Below the pieces are notes generated by a model that was given only the letters and a program-made list of their open reading frames with translations, did no database searches and had not been told where the DNA came from. From Vulcanimicrobiota bacterium (lineage in GTDB: Bacteria; Vulcanimicrobiota; Vulcanimicrobiia; Vulcanimicrobiales; Vulcanimicrobiaceae), in assembly GCA_003164495.1 (NCBI GenBank), contig PLTN01000165.1, forward strand, positions 14,985 to 78,984: DNA of 64,000 nucleotides, given 5' to 3'. Shown here piece after piece: positions 26,611-35,411 of the stretch. The first letter of the stretch is position 1; the number at the start of each line of letters is the position of its first letter. The position numbers and the translations under genes are program-made.

Positions 26611-27505
26611 CGTCGATCACCGGCTGAATCTGCGAGGGGTCAAACGACAGCGCCGTTGATGTTTTGTGCATGATCGCGGCTGCATGCGCATCCATGCCGG
26701 AAAATGCGACCATCAAGGGTAGCGTTTCGGGAATGTGGGTGTTTGCGTATGCCGACGCTTGCGTCATTACTTTGGCGAAACGAGTCATTGCATCGCGATT
26801 CTTTGCGACGTAGTCGCGAGTTGCAAAAAATGCCGATTCGAGGATCGGTTTGGGCCCGTAGCCGTTGAGCATGTCGGTCAGCATCCGAAACTTGCCCGTT
26901 CCGAGGTCCTTCGACATATAGGGCTCGTTCGTCACGCCGGCATCGACGCGGCCTTGTTCGAGCGTCGACCCGAGCGTCGTCGTCGGAAGCTCGATGAAGC
27001 GCACCGTCGACGAGTCGCCGCCCAGCTCGTCGATCATCGCGCGAAGGCCGAGATATCCGATGTCACCGATAGCGGTGCATGCGACGACTTTGCCCTGCAG
27101 GTCCAGTGCCGATTTGAACGGCGAATTGGCCAAGACCATCACGCCGTCGTTCGCGTCGTCCTTTTGATGGATCGCCGACGGCGCGATCATCACGAACGGA
27201 ACCCCGCGCGCGTAGGCAGCGATGAGTGACACGAGGCTCGACTTCCCGACATCCATCGCGCCGGCGATGACCGACTGAGCGACGACGGCGCCGCTGGTCG
27301 CTCGGGTAATCTCGACGTCCAGCCCGGCCTTTTTAAAGAGACCGGCGCTCTGCGCGTAGAGAACGGGTCGCAGATCGTCTGAGGGGGACGAGATGAAACG
27401 AATCGTCGTAACGTCGGCCGGCGTCTGCGCCGGCGAGTTCCCGATCGCTGCTAGGAGCAGTACGGCTAGGGTCGCTGATGTGCGCAGTGCTTGAATCATT
27501 CTCAC
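26543..27505 (-). CDS. NMT1/THI5-like periplasmic substrate-binding protein (SBP4)
   Basis: 320 residues. Signal peptide TSATLAVLLLAAIGNSPAQ, core SPSDDLRPVLYAQSAGLFKK, AGLDVEITRATSGAV, AMDVGKSSLVSLIAAYARG and end helix IQPVIDVAAKYKIIPKTF. It belongs to the SBP2/SBP6 subgroup. It is followed by the damaged acyltransferase gene and preceded by GNAT/VOC debris, so its original pathway neighbours may have been lost. Confidence 0.87.
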   Translation of the reverse strand: MRMIQALRTSATLAVLLLAAIGNSPAQTPADVTTIRFISSPSDDLRPVLYAQSAGLFKKAGLDVEITRATSGAVVAQSVIAGAMDVGKSSLVSLIAAYARGVPFVMIAPSAIHQKDDANDGVMVLANSPFKSALDLQGKVVACTAIGDIGYLGLRAMIDELGGDSSTVRFIELPTTTLGSTLEQGRVDAGVTNEPYMSKDLGTGKFRMLTDMLNGYGPKPILESAFFATRDYVAKNRDAMTRFAKVMTQASAYANTHIPETLPLMVAFSGMDAHAAAIMHKTSTALSFDPSQIQPVIDVAAKYKIIPKTFSARDMLSTGS

Positions 27506-27623
27506 AGATTCGCTCCCAACTTGTCATCGCCGACCGGCGGCTAATCGGAGGTACTGTGTCCAGGACTTCGCCCCTTTTCACCTGCGGGGAGCGATCCGGT
27601 CTCTTTCGAAAGCATCGTATACC

Positions 27624-27768
27624 GTGGACATTCGCCTCCTGAATGAGGATGACGGCGCAGGCCTGGTGGCGCTTACGCCTAGAGTCTCTCGAGCAAGATC
27701 CACTTGCTTTCGGCAAGGCGCTTGAAGAGCATCAAGCGACCACGATGAAGCGGCACACCCCGCGCTAG
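27624..27768 (+). pseudogene. GNAT acetyltransferase N-terminal fragment with frameshift
   Basis: Frame from GTG 27624 reads VDIRLLNEDDG. After a one-base slip near 27655 the next frame gives AQAWWRLRLESLEQDPLAFG, KALEEHQATTMKR and a TAG at 27766. Together this is a typical GNAT N-terminus (RxLxxxDA.x...LRLEaLexdPxAFg). The acetyl-CoA-binding half is absent. It is broken by both a frameshift and a truncation. Confidence 0.65.
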
Positions 27769-27770
27769 CG

Positions 27771-27908
27771 TGCGACGATTATGACGCCCTCCTTGTGAAA
27801 CTGGCCGAACACAAAATCGCCGTTCTACCGGATCCGCTTCCGTTCGAAGGCTGGCCGCACTGCTACATATCCGATCCATTCGGCAATCGGATCGAGATTA
27901 TTGGTTAA
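27771..27908 (+). pseudogene. glyoxalase/VOC-superfamily C-terminal fragment
   Basis: Immediately after the GNAT fragment, in another frame, the sequence reads DYDALLVKLAEHKIAVLPDP and GWPHCYISDPFGNRIEIIG followed by TAA. This is the final beta-alpha-beta-beta-beta unit of a VOC-fold protein (DPxGNxIEI signature). No start or N-terminal half is present. It overlaps the SBP5 stop by 4 bp, end to end. Confidence 0.7.
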
Positions 27909-28837
27909 TGCTTCCAGACGAGTTCGGCGACGGTCATCGGGCGGCTGATGAACTTGTACTTGTACGCGTCGTCGAGGATCGGTTGCATCGGCGCGTAGTC
28001 GAAGGTCGGGGCGTAGAACGTTTTGCCGAGATCGACGGGGCGTCCGAGGTTCTTCGTGACGATCGCCGTGGCTTGCGCGCGATTGCTCACGTCGTTTGCC
28101 CAGCGCGCAGTGGCCCCCATGACGTCGGCGTAGGCTTTTGCGGCGGCCTGATTCTGGGCAATCCAATCGGTCGTCGCAAACCAGCCGGTCGAGATGATGC
28201 GCGGGCCGATCGCTTCCACCGGGTTGGCCAGCAGGCGCACTTGGGACGCCCAGAGCGTCAAGAACGGATCGACCATCAACGTCGCTGCGACGGTTCCGCG
28301 CTGCAATGCCGCGAGCATCTCGGGCGGCGTAACCTCGACCAGTTGGACGCGCTTCGAATCGGCGCCGTTCTTGTCGAGCCAGACCTTGACGCTCATCGCG
28401 AGGATGCCTTGGATGCTCAGCACCCCCACGGTCTTGCCTTCAAGATCCTTTGCACTGTGGATCGGGCTGTCGCTCGCGACCGTCAGTCCCGTATTTGCCG
28501 CGCTGGCCACGGACACGATCGACGGCGCGACGAGCGTTACCGGAACGCCGTGGTCGCGCGCCTGTGCGACGGTGACGACGTTGCCGCACGCGAAATCGAG
28601 CGAATGCCCGATCAGCGCCGCGGCCGCTGCCGAGCCGTTCGGAAAGAGCTGCGCATTAACGTCGAGGCCCGCCTTCGCAAACAGTCCGATCTCTTGGGCA
28701 AACCAGGCTTCGTAGCCATCGTCGCTGCTAACGCCGGCATGGAGCGCCATAGCGGCTCCTCCGCGTGCAGACAACGCGGCCAGCAGCGCCGTGCCGCCGA
28801 AACCCGCAACAAACGAACGACGTGAGAAAGCGCTCAT
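27905..28837 (-). CDS. NMT1/THI5-like periplasmic substrate-binding protein (SBP5)
   Basis: 310 residues from ATG 28837; the track start at 29356 runs antisense through the SDR gene. The N-terminus SRRSFVAGFGGTALLAALSA is Tat-like (SRRSF). Core: AWFAQEIGLFAKAGLDVNAQ, SLDFACGNVVTVAQARDHG, SAKDLEGKTVGVLSIQG and end helix MQPILDDAYKYKFISRPM. It is divergent from an SDR gene 85 bp away, with which it may share a regulator. Confidence 0.87.
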   Translation of the reverse strand: MSAFSRRSFVAGFGGTALLAALSARGGAAMALHAGVSSDDGYEAWFAQEIGLFAKAGLDVNAQLFPNGSAAAAALIGHSLDFACGNVVTVAQARDHGVPVTLVAPSIVSVASAANTGLTVASDSPIHSAKDLEGKTVGVLSIQGILAMSVKVWLDKNGADSKRVQLVEVTPPEMLAALQRGTVAATLMVDPFLTLWASQVRLLANPVEAIGPRIISTGWFATTDWIAQNQAAAKAYADVMGATARWANDVSNRAQATAIVTKNLGRPVDLGKTFYAPTFDYAPMQPILDDAYKYKFISRPMTVAELVWKH

Positions 28838-28921
28838 GGGCACCTCGCTTTTGCGCCGGGATGGATTAGAGGGGTTCCACTTCCGACGAGGCGAGTTACC
28901 GACCTGTAGGAGGCGATCAAA

Positions 28922-29767
28922 ATGCACGACCAGCTGACGCCAGAAACCGGATTGAAAGGGCGCGTTGCCGTTGTCACGGGTGCCGTCAGCGGCATGGGCC
29001 GCGTCATTGCCCTCGAGCTCGCACGGCGCGGGGCCAAACTCGCGGCGGTCGACGTCGACGCGGCGCGGCTCGAACGCCTCAAAGAAGAAATCGGCGCGAA
29101 TGAGGCTACGTTTCTTGCTCTCCCGACCGACATTTCGCACGCCGATGATTGCCGCCGCGCGGTCGAACGTACGGTCGCGGCCTTTGGTGGTCTCGCGATC
29201 CTCGTCAACTGCGCCGGTGTCTCCATGGATCCGGCGATCCCCGCCGGAAAACAACATCCGGTGAAGTTTTGGGAAACCGACCCCGCCGGCTGGGAACGGA
29301 TTCAGGCGATCAACAGCGCGGGTCCGTACTACATGACGCGGTTCGCCGTCGAACACATGTTGGCCAACGGCTGGGGACGGATCATCAACGTCACCACGAG
29401 CTTCGATACGATGCTCGCGCGCGGTATGAGCGCATACGGCGCGTCTAAGGCTGCACTGGAAGCCGGAAGCGCCGTCTGGGCCAAGGAACTCGACGGGAGC
29501 GGTGTTTCCGTCAACGTCGTCGTCCCGGGTGGAATGACCAACACGCCATTTCTGCCGGAAGAATTCCGCAGCCCATCGATCCTCCAGCCTGAGATCATGG
29601 CGCCCGTCGTCGCGTGGCTCGCTTCACCGGAGTCGAATGGGGTCAACGGCCGTCGCTTCATTGCGAAGTTTTGGGACGCATCAATCAACTCGACCGAGGC
29701 CGCAGCGAAATGCAGCGCACCGATCGCGTGGGAGGGCGAAGCCGTGATCGCGGGCCGATCGAAGTAA
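28922..29767 (+). CDS. short-chain dehydrogenase/reductase
   Basis: 281 residues with a strong GGAGG ribosome site 9 nt upstream of the ATG. Rossmann glycine motif TGAVSGMG (about residue 20), NCAGVS in place of NNAG (about 97), YGASK catalytic Tyr/Lys (about 172) and a C-terminal substrate loop (NTPFLPEEF). DVDAARLE after beta-2 suggests NAD(H) preference. It oxidises or reduces an alcohol/ketone of unknown identity. It is divergent from SBP5 and convergent with the cupin gene. Confidence 0.9.
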   Translation: MHDQLTPETGLKGRVAVVTGAVSGMGRVIALELARRGAKLAAVDVDAARLERLKEEIGANEATFLALPTDISHADDCRRAVERTVAAFGGLAILVNCAGVSMDPAIPAGKQHPVKFWETDPAGWERIQAINSAGPYYMTRFAVEHMLANGWGRIINVTTSFDTMLARGMSAYGASKAALEAGSAVWAKELDGSGVSVNVVVPGGMTNTPFLPEEFRSPSILQPEIMAPVVAWLASPESNGVNGRRFIAKFWDASINSTEAAAKCSAPIAWEGEAVIAGRSK

Positions 29768-29771
29768 GCGT

Positions 29772-30176
29772 TTAGCTCTTGCCTGACTCGTATTGTTCGT
29801 CCGTGACCTTTTCGAGCCAGTCGACGTTCCGTCCATCGAGGCTTTCCTGGATCGCGATGTGCGTCATCGCGGTGGTCGGAGCTGCGCCGTGCCAATGTTT
29901 CTCGGCCGGTGCGATCATCACGATATCGCCGGGGCGGATTTCTTCGATCGGTCCGCCCCAGCGCTGGACTCGCCCGCAACCGAACGTCACGATGAGCGTT
30001 TGGCCCAGCGGATGCGTATGCCAATCCGATCGAGCACAGGGCTCGAAGGTGACGATGCCGGCAGACGTGCGTGCCGGATCGGCCATCTGAAATTGGGGAT
30101 CGATGCGCACGGTTCCGGTAAAGTGCTCTGCCGGTGCTTTAGCGGAGGATTGTGAACCAGCTCGTTTGATTTCCAT
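29772..30176 (-). CDS. single-domain cupin protein
   Basis: 134 residues. One cupin barrel with motif 1 [20 protein letters not shown] (about 53-72) and motif 2 [16 protein letters not shown] (about 97-112), retaining His ligands for a metal. Such small cupins resemble those annotated as (R)-mandelonitrile-lyase-like or carboxymuconolactone-associated. It lies 8 nt downstream of an SDR gene, so they form a two-gene operon; the reaction is unknown. Confidence 0.78.
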   Translation of the reverse strand: MEIKRAGSQSSAKAPAEHFTGTVRIDPQFQMADPARTSAGIVTFEPCARSDWHTHPLGQTLIVTFGCGRVQRWGGPIEEIRPGDIVMIAPAEKHWHGAAPTTAMTHIAIQESLDGRNVDWLEKVTDEQYESGKS

Positions 30177-30184
30177 GACTGAAG

Positions 30185-30937
30185 CTAGTGCATCACCGAG
30201 CCGCCGTCGACGAGCAGCGTTTGGCCGGTAACGAAATCGCTTTCGGCGGAGAGAAAGAACGTGAGGGCGCCGATGAGGTCTTCGGGTTCTTCTTCGCGTT
30301 TGATCGCGCGCGTGGCTTTGTTGGCGGCGATGTCTTCGCTTGTGTAGGTTTCTCGCACGGCGGCACTCACGGTCAGTCCCGGCGCAATGCAGTTGACCAG
30401 GATGTTGTCGGCGCCCAGTTCACGGGCGATGACGCGCGTCATCGCCACGACCGCGCCTTTGGAAGCCACATAGTGCAGTAACAACGGCGTGCCCTTGAAG
30501 AGCGTGCCCGACGCGATGTTGACGATCTTGCCGTACTTCTGTTTGCGCATCGCCGGCACGACCGCTTTGACGCACTCGAACACACCGCGCGTGTTGACCG
30601 CCATGACCTTGTCCCATTCCGCCGAATCGATCTCCATGAACGGCTTGAGCGTCAGCGAACCGAACATCGCGGCGTTGTTCACGAGGCCGTGCACGGTGCC
30701 GTAGGCATCGACGGTCGCTTTGACCATCGCCGCCACCGCGCTCGGCGACGTGACGTCGGTGACCATGCTGATCGCCGTGCCGCCCGCGGCGCGAATCTCA
30801 TCGGCCACGCTGCGCGGTTCCGTCAGATCGCAGATGCTCAGGCTCGCGCCTTCGGCCGCCAGCGCCTTGGCATAGACGGCACCGATCCCCTGAGCTGCAC
30901 CCGTCACGATAATCGACCGGTCGTTCAATCGCCCCAT
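30185..30937 (-). CDS. short-chain dehydrogenase/reductase
   Basis: 250 residues, classical [11 protein letters not shown] (about 12), CDLTEPRS after beta-2 (NAD preference), NNAAMFGS (about 87), [20 protein letters not shown] with the catalytic Tyr/Lys (about 155) and LVDGGSVMH at the end. Upstream of the cupin gene in the same operon. It is close in layout to FabG-like and 2,5-dichloro-diol dehydrogenase-type enzymes; the substrate is unknown. Confidence 0.9.
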   Translation of the reverse strand: MGRLNDRSIIVTGAAQGIGAVYAKALAAEGASLSICDLTEPRSVADEIRAAGGTAISMVTDVTSPSAVAAMVKATVDAYGTVHGLVNNAAMFGSLTLKPFMEIDSAEWDKVMAVNTRGVFECVKAVVPAMRKQKYGKIVNIASGTLFKGTPLLLHYVASKGAVVAMTRVIARELGADNILVNCIAPGLTVSAAVRETYTSEDIAANKATRAIKREEEPEDLIGALTFFLSAESDFVTGQTLLVDGGSVMH

Positions 30938-30938
30938 A

Positions 30939-31067
30939 TTAGGCGGAAATGTACCCGAAGTAACTCCGTAAAGCCTCGCCCGCGGTCTTTTCGATGTGCG
31001 CGATGCGCTCGAGAGCCAAATCGATGTCGGCCAGCACGACCGCGTCGATTGCCGCGCCGGTGATCAA
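30939..31067 (-). other. short ORF or gene remnant upstream of SDR
   Basis: The reverse frame from TTG 31067 to TAA 30939 encodes 42 residues: LITGAAIDAVVLADIDLALE, then RIAHIEKTAGEALRSYFGYI. It is helical and looks coding, and the frame also extends upstream without a clear start over the 5' region of the aldolase gene. It may be the tail of a lost enzyme gene or a small peptide translated 1 nt before the SDR ATG. The family is not recognised. Confidence 0.35.
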
Positions 31068-31123
31068 GCGGCGTTCGTTATTGGTTGAACGGGTACGCGA
31101 CCGCCCGCCGCGAAGGGCGCCGT

Positions 31124-31885
31124 GTGACGACGTTCGAGGCCGGTCAACTTCAGGATCTTCGTCAGCGTTTGGCTGACGCGTGCTGCGTACTGGGCGTGCT
31201 CGGTCTTGCGAGCGGGAACACGGGGCATCTCAGCGTGCGGGTCCCCGATTCCGACAACCTGCTGATCCGCGCGCGCGGCCCGGCCGAGGCCGGGGTGCGC
31301 TATACGACCGTCGACGAAATTCTCGAGGTGACGCCCGACGGCGAGATCGCGAGCGGCGCGAAAGAGGGCCTGTATCCGCCCCAGGAAGTGTTTATCCACA
31401 CCGAGGTGTACCGCGCCCGCAACGACGTCGTTTCCGTGGTGCACGTGCATCCGCCGACGGTCGTGCTGTTCACGGTCACCGGCGTTCCGCTGCTCCCGAT
31501 CTTCGGCGCCTACGATCCCTCGGCGCTCAAGCTGATGCTCGAAGGCATCCCGACCTACGAGCGCAGCGTGCTCATCTCGAACCCGCAGCTCGGCCACGAT
31601 CTCGCCGCGACGCTCGGCGCGAAGCACGTGTGCATGATGCGCGGCCACGGCATCACCGCGACCGGGACGACGATCGAAGAAGCCGCCCTGCGTGCCATCT
31701 CGCTCAACGAATTGGCCGAGATGAACTATCGCGCACGGCTCCTCGGCGATCCGCAGCCGATCTCCGACGAGGACATCGCGACCTTCAATCGCGCCCTCGG
31801 CGAACCCGGAAAGCCGATCAGCGCCAACCGCACCGAAGCGATGTGGCGCTACTACCTGCGTTCCACGGGGATCGCCGGCGGCTAG
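31124..31885 (+). CDS. class II aldolase/adducin-family protein
   Basis: 253 residues from GTG 31124 (VTTFEAGQLQDLRQRLADAC); TTG 31085 in the track is also in frame. Zn site HVHPPT (about 110), active-site GLYPPQEVFIHTEVYRAR (about 90), RGHGITATGTTIEEAALRAI with the third His (about 185) and the usual N-terminal GNTGHLSVR. This family includes fuculose/ribulose phosphate aldolases and aromatic-pathway decarboxylases. First gene of a four-gene operon with a decarboxylase-like protein, a monooxygenase and a ring-cleaving VOC enzyme, so aldol cleavage or decarboxylation of an aromatic-pathway intermediate is likely. Confidence 0.88.
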   Translation: MTTFEAGQLQDLRQRLADACCVLGVLGLASGNTGHLSVRVPDSDNLLIRARGPAEAGVRYTTVDEILEVTPDGEIASGAKEGLYPPQEVFIHTEVYRARNDVVSVVHVHPPTVVLFTVTGVPLLPIFGAYDPSALKLMLEGIPTYERSVLISNPQLGHDLAATLGAKHVCMMRGHGITATGTTIEEAALRAISLNELAEMNYRARLLGDPQPISDEDIATFNRALGEPGKPISANRTEAMWRYYLRSTGIAGG

Positions 31886-31886
31886 A

Positions 31887-32819
31887 TTGATACGGGTCGC
31901 CTGCCGCCGGCACGACTGGAGTAACGCGCTCTTCGACGGCCGCGTCATCGTGCCGGACGTCGAATTCGTCCCCGACGCCCACCTCGGGCTCGAAGCGCTG
32001 CTCGACGAGCCGGCGGCCGTCGACTTCATGGAATGCGGGCTGGTCAATTATTACTGGGCGCGCAGTCAGGGTGCGCCGGTGATCGCGCTGCCGGTGTTTC
32101 TGCGCGCCGCGTTTCGTCATTCGTATATCTTCGTCAACGACGCCGTACGCGTCGATCATCCGCGCGATCTCGAAGGCAAGCGGGTGGGAACGCGTTACGG
32201 CATGACCGCCAACGTGTGGGCGCGGGCGCTGCTCCAGCATCAGTACGGCGTGCAGCTCGAAAAAATCCGCTGGCTGAACAAAGAAACGCGGACCCCGGCG
32301 CCCTACGCGTTACCGCCGGGGATGGTGTTGGAAGCCGCCGGCACGGACGCCGACTTGCCCGCGCTGCTGGCCGCCGGAGCGATCGATGCGCTCGTGCATC
32401 CCGACGTAGTCCCCACGCGGCTCTTCGCTCACGGCAACATCAAGCGGCTCTTCTCGAACGCACCGGCCGAAGAACGCGCTTACTATCGCGCGACCGGAAT
32501 CGTTCCGGTGATGAACGTGATCGTGCTTCGCGAACGCGATCTGCGCGAGCGGCTCGATGTCGTGCGCGCGGTCTTCGAGGCGTTTTGCCGCGCGAAGAGC
32601 ATCGGGCTCGCGGCCATGGAAGACGTGCGCGACTCGGGCCTATTGTGGTACTACGAATCGCTCGAAGCGCAGCTCGCGCTGATCGGCCCCGATCCCGCCC
32701 CGTACGCGCTGGACAAGATGACGCCGGCGCTCACCGCATTCGTGAGCTACGGGCTCGAACAGGGCGTCTTCACGAAGCCCCTTGCGCTCGATGAGCTGTT
32801 CTGGGAAGAGCGCGCGTGA
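31887..32819 (+). CDS. 4,5-dihydroxyphthalate-decarboxylase-like protein (cytoplasmic periplasmic-binding-fold)
   Basis: 310 residues from TTG 31887, 1 nt after the aldolase stop. No signal peptide. Segments DGRVIVPDVEFVPDAHLGLE, FMECGLVNYY, LPVFLRAAFRHSYIFVND, DLEGKRVGTRYGMTANVWAR and KPLALDELFWEE match the Pht5 type, a binding-protein-like fold used as a decarboxylase. It overlaps the monooxygenase gene by 4 bp. It probably acts on an aromatic dicarboxylic or hydroxy acid, but binding-only homologues exist. Confidence 0.78.
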   Translation: MIRVACRRHDWSNALFDGRVIVPDVEFVPDAHLGLEALLDEPAAVDFMECGLVNYYWARSQGAPVIALPVFLRAAFRHSYIFVNDAVRVDHPRDLEGKRVGTRYGMTANVWARALLQHQYGVQLEKIRWLNKETRTPAPYALPPGMVLEAAGTDADLPALLAAGAIDALVHPDVVPTRLFAHGNIKRLFSNAPAEERAYYRATGIVPVMNVIVLRERDLRERLDVVRAVFEAFCRAKSIGLAAMEDVRDSGLLWYYESLEAQLALIGPDPAPYALDKMTPALTAFVSYGLEQGVFTKPLALDELFWEERA

Positions 32820-34465
32820 TGCACGGAGATGCACCGCACGTCGCGATCGTCGGCGGCGGACCGGTCGGCTTGGCGACGGCGATCGAACTCGGGTTACGCG
32901 GAATCAGCTGCGTCGTGCTCGAGCAGGGCGACGGGCAAGTCGGCAATGCGAAGTTCGTCGACATCAACATGCGCACGATGGAGTTCTGCCGGCGCTGGGG
33001 CATTGCCGATGAAGTGCGCGATCGCGGCTTCAATCCCGACTACGCGCAAGACCTGATCTACGTCACCACGCTCACCGGCTATCTGCTCGGCCGCCAGCCG
33101 TTTCCCGCGTTTTCGCAGTTCCGCACGCCGCCGACGACGCCCGAACGCATCGCACGTTGTCCGCAAACGATCTTCGATCCGATCCTGCGCCGCACGGCCG
33201 AAGCGTTGCCGGCGGTGCGCTTGCGCTACCAAACGCGCTGCGAGCGCGTGAGCCAAGACGGCGACGGCGTGACGCTGACGCTCGTCGATACGGCGACCGG
33301 CAAACGCGAAGAACTGCGGGCCGGCTACGTGGCGTGCTGCGAGGGCGCGAATTCGAGCATTCGCGAGACGCTGGGCATCGGACTCGATGGCGCCGGCACG
33401 CTCTCGCTCAACGCGAACGTGGTGTTCTTCAGCGAAGAGTTCTTGCGCGTGCACGATAAGGGACCCGGGTTCTATACGGCAATCGGGCCCGAAGGGCGCT
33501 GGGCGAGCGTGCTAGCGATCGACGGCGGTACGCTGTGGCGATTGCAGCTGACCAAGCCGTTCGAAACGACGGTCTTCCCGAAAGCCGATGCGGAGGCGTG
33601 GGTGCGGCGCTTCATGGGACGCGACTTCGCCTTCGAGGTGCGCTCGGCGATCGTGTGGTCGCGGCGCGAAGTCGTTGCCGCCAGCTACCGGTCCGGGCGC
33701 GTGTTCTTGCTCGGCGACGCGGCGCATCAGCTCTCACCGACCGGCGGCTTCGGTCTCAACACCGGCATCGGCGACGTGACGAATCTCGCCTGGAAGCTCG
33801 CCGCGGTGATCGACGGCTGGGGCGGCCCGGAACTCTTGCCGTCGTATGAAGCGGAGCGCAAGCCGATCGGAACGCAGAACGTTGCGGCCGCGACCGGGCG
33901 CTGGCAGCACAATGAAGCTGTCGGCGGCACGCCGGGTCCGGCAATCTTGGAGAGCGGCGCCGAGGGCGACCGCGTGCGCGCGGACGTCAGCGCGGCGCTG
34001 CAGCGCATCCTCGATCGCGCCAACTGCGGCTACGACTACGGACCGCGCTACGAGGACGCGGGCATGCAGCTCGGCTACTCCTACGAGAACTCACCCGTGA
34101 TCGTGCCCGACGGAACCCCGCCGCCGCTGAACGATCACCGCACGTACTACCCGATCGCGCGGCCCGGCATCCGGGCCCCGCACTTTTGGCTCGACGAGCG
34201 CACGTCGATCCTCGACCTCTTCGGCACGGGTTTCGTGCTGCTGCGCTTGAGCCGCCACGCGCCCGCAGCCGATGTCTTTGTTGCCGCAGCGGCGAAGCGC
34301 GGTGTACCATTGACGGTGCACTCGTTCGACATCCCGCAGCTCTTCCACATCTATAACCGGCAACTCGTGCTGGTGCGGCCCGACGGACATGTGGCCTGGC
34401 GCTCGGACGAGCTGCCCACCGATGCGCAACACGTGCTCGACGTCGTTCGCGGAAGCGCCGCATAA
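32816..34465 (+). CDS. FAD-dependent aromatic monooxygenase (PheA/TfdB type)
   Basis: 549 residues. N-terminal FAD motif VGGGPVGLATAIELGLRG (about 9-26), a DG-like segment GYVACCEGANSSIRETLG (about 168), the second FAD motif GDAAHQLSPTGGFGLNTGIG (about 300) and a C-terminal thioredoxin-like dimerisation domain (from about 445), as in phenol hydroxylases. Uses NAD(P)H and O2 to hydroxylate a phenolic ring, making a catechol for the extradiol-type enzyme encoded 10 nt downstream. Start ATG overlaps the previous stop (ATGA). Confidence 0.92.
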   Translation: MMHGDAPHVAIVGGGPVGLATAIELGLRGISCVVLEQGDGQVGNAKFVDINMRTMEFCRRWGIADEVRDRGFNPDYAQDLIYVTTLTGYLLGRQPFPAFSQFRTPPTTPERIARCPQTIFDPILRRTAEALPAVRLRYQTRCERVSQDGDGVTLTLVDTATGKREELRAGYVACCEGANSSIRETLGIGLDGAGTLSLNANVVFFSEEFLRVHDKGPGFYTAIGPEGRWASVLAIDGGTLWRLQLTKPFETTVFPKADAEAWVRRFMGRDFAFEVRSAIVWSRREVVAASYRSGRVFLLGDAAHQLSPTGGFGLNTGIGDVTNLAWKLAAVIDGWGGPELLPSYEAERKPIGTQNVAAATGRWQHNEAVGGTPGPAILESGAEGDRVRADVSAALQRILDRANCGYDYGPRYEDAGMQLGYSYENSPVIVPDGTPPPLNDHRTYYPIARPGIRAPHFWLDERTSILDLFGTGFVLLRLSRHAPAADVFVAAAAKRGVPLTVHSFDIPQLFHIYNRQLVLVRPDGHVAWRSDELPTDAQHVLDVVRGSAA

Positions 34466-34475
34466 GGAAAAGCTC

Positions 34476-35411
34476 ATGGATTTCACGATCAGACGTGCCG
34501 GACACGTGGTGCTTCGCGTCACCGACCTGCCGCGCGCGAAACAATTTCTCGAAGACGTGGTCGGTTTCCAGACCTACGGCCAAGAGGGTTCGTTCTATTT
34601 CCTCACCGCGAACCCGGTGAGCAACCACCACATGATCGCGGTGCGCAGCGGAAAGAGCGGCGAACGCCTGCCCGATCCGCGCCAAATCGGCATGGTCAGC
34701 ATCTCCTACGAAGTGAACACCTTCGACGAACTGCGGCGCATCTATCAGCGCATCAAAGAACAAGGGCCGGCCTTCGGTGCAACGCTGCTGCGCAGCGAAG
34801 ACTTCGGCTCGATCACCAACTTCGTTGCCGCCGATCACGACGGTAACCAGCTCGAATTCTACTGCCGCCGCCGCGCTGACGATCAAACCGACCTCGACGC
34901 GCCTGTGGCCGCCGAGGATCCGAAGCGCTTACCGAACCTGCGCTCCGGCATCCGTCGCACCAGCCACCTGACCTTGCGGTGCACGGATCTCGCCGCGTCG
35001 CAAGCGTTCTATCGCGAGATGCTGCACCTGGTTCCGATTGCCGAAGCGAACGGCCGCGTATATCTCGCGAGCGCGCCGGATGCCCAGCCCGTCCTCGCGC
35101 TCGAACAATCGTCCGACGCCGATGCGCCCTTGCCGACCCCAAAGAAGATGTACGGCATGGAGCACTTCTCCATGGAACTCGCGTCGTTTGCGGACCTGCA
35201 AAATGCGTACCGTCATCTGAAGGGCAACGGCGTCGACGTGCACCACACGATGGATCACGGCGTGACCAACAGCGTCTACCTCATCGACCCCGACGGCAAC
35301 CTCATCGAGATCTATCACGACGTGCCGCGCGCCGAGTATGCGAATCCCGATAACCCGTTCGGCTCGTTCGGGTCGCTCGACGATCGTCTCGACGGCGCGC
35401 CTGCGCTTTAG
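34476..35411 (+). CDS. extradiol catechol dioxygenase-like VOC protein
   Basis: 311 residues from ATG 34476; the track start is 29 codons early, within the previous gene. Two VOC modules: residues 1-135 (GHVVLRVTDLPRAKQFLEDV; DHDGNQLEFY) and 155-300 (SHLTLRCTDLAASQAFYREM; GMEHFSMELAS; DPDGNLIEIYHDV). The C-terminal module keeps His, His and Glu for Fe(II) as in type I extradiol dioxygenases. It probably cleaves the catechol formed by the upstream monooxygenase. Last gene of the operon; 4 bp convergent overlap with SBP6. Confidence 0.87.
   Translation: MDFTIRRAGHVVLRVTDLPRAKQFLEDVVGFQTYGQEGSFYFLTANPVSNHHMIAVRSGKSGERLPDPRQIGMVSISYEVNTFDELRRIYQRIKEQGPAFGATLLRSEDFGSITNFVAADHDGNQLEFYCRRRADDQTDLDAPVAAEDPKRLPNLRSGIRRTSHLTLRCTDLAASQAFYREMLHLVPIAEANGRVYLASAPDAQPVLALEQSSDADAPLPTPKKMYGMEHFSMELASFADLQNAYRHLKGNGVDVHHTMDHGVTNSVYLIDPDGNLIEIYHDVPRAEYANPDNPFGSFGSLDDRLDGAPAL

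Noticed and set aside
27506-27560. Possible third MarR-type site (CCAACTTGTCAT) upstream of SBP4
   Set aside because: Only a half-site resembling CAAC/TTGTCA; arms do not form the TAGTTG-N7-CAACTA palindrome.
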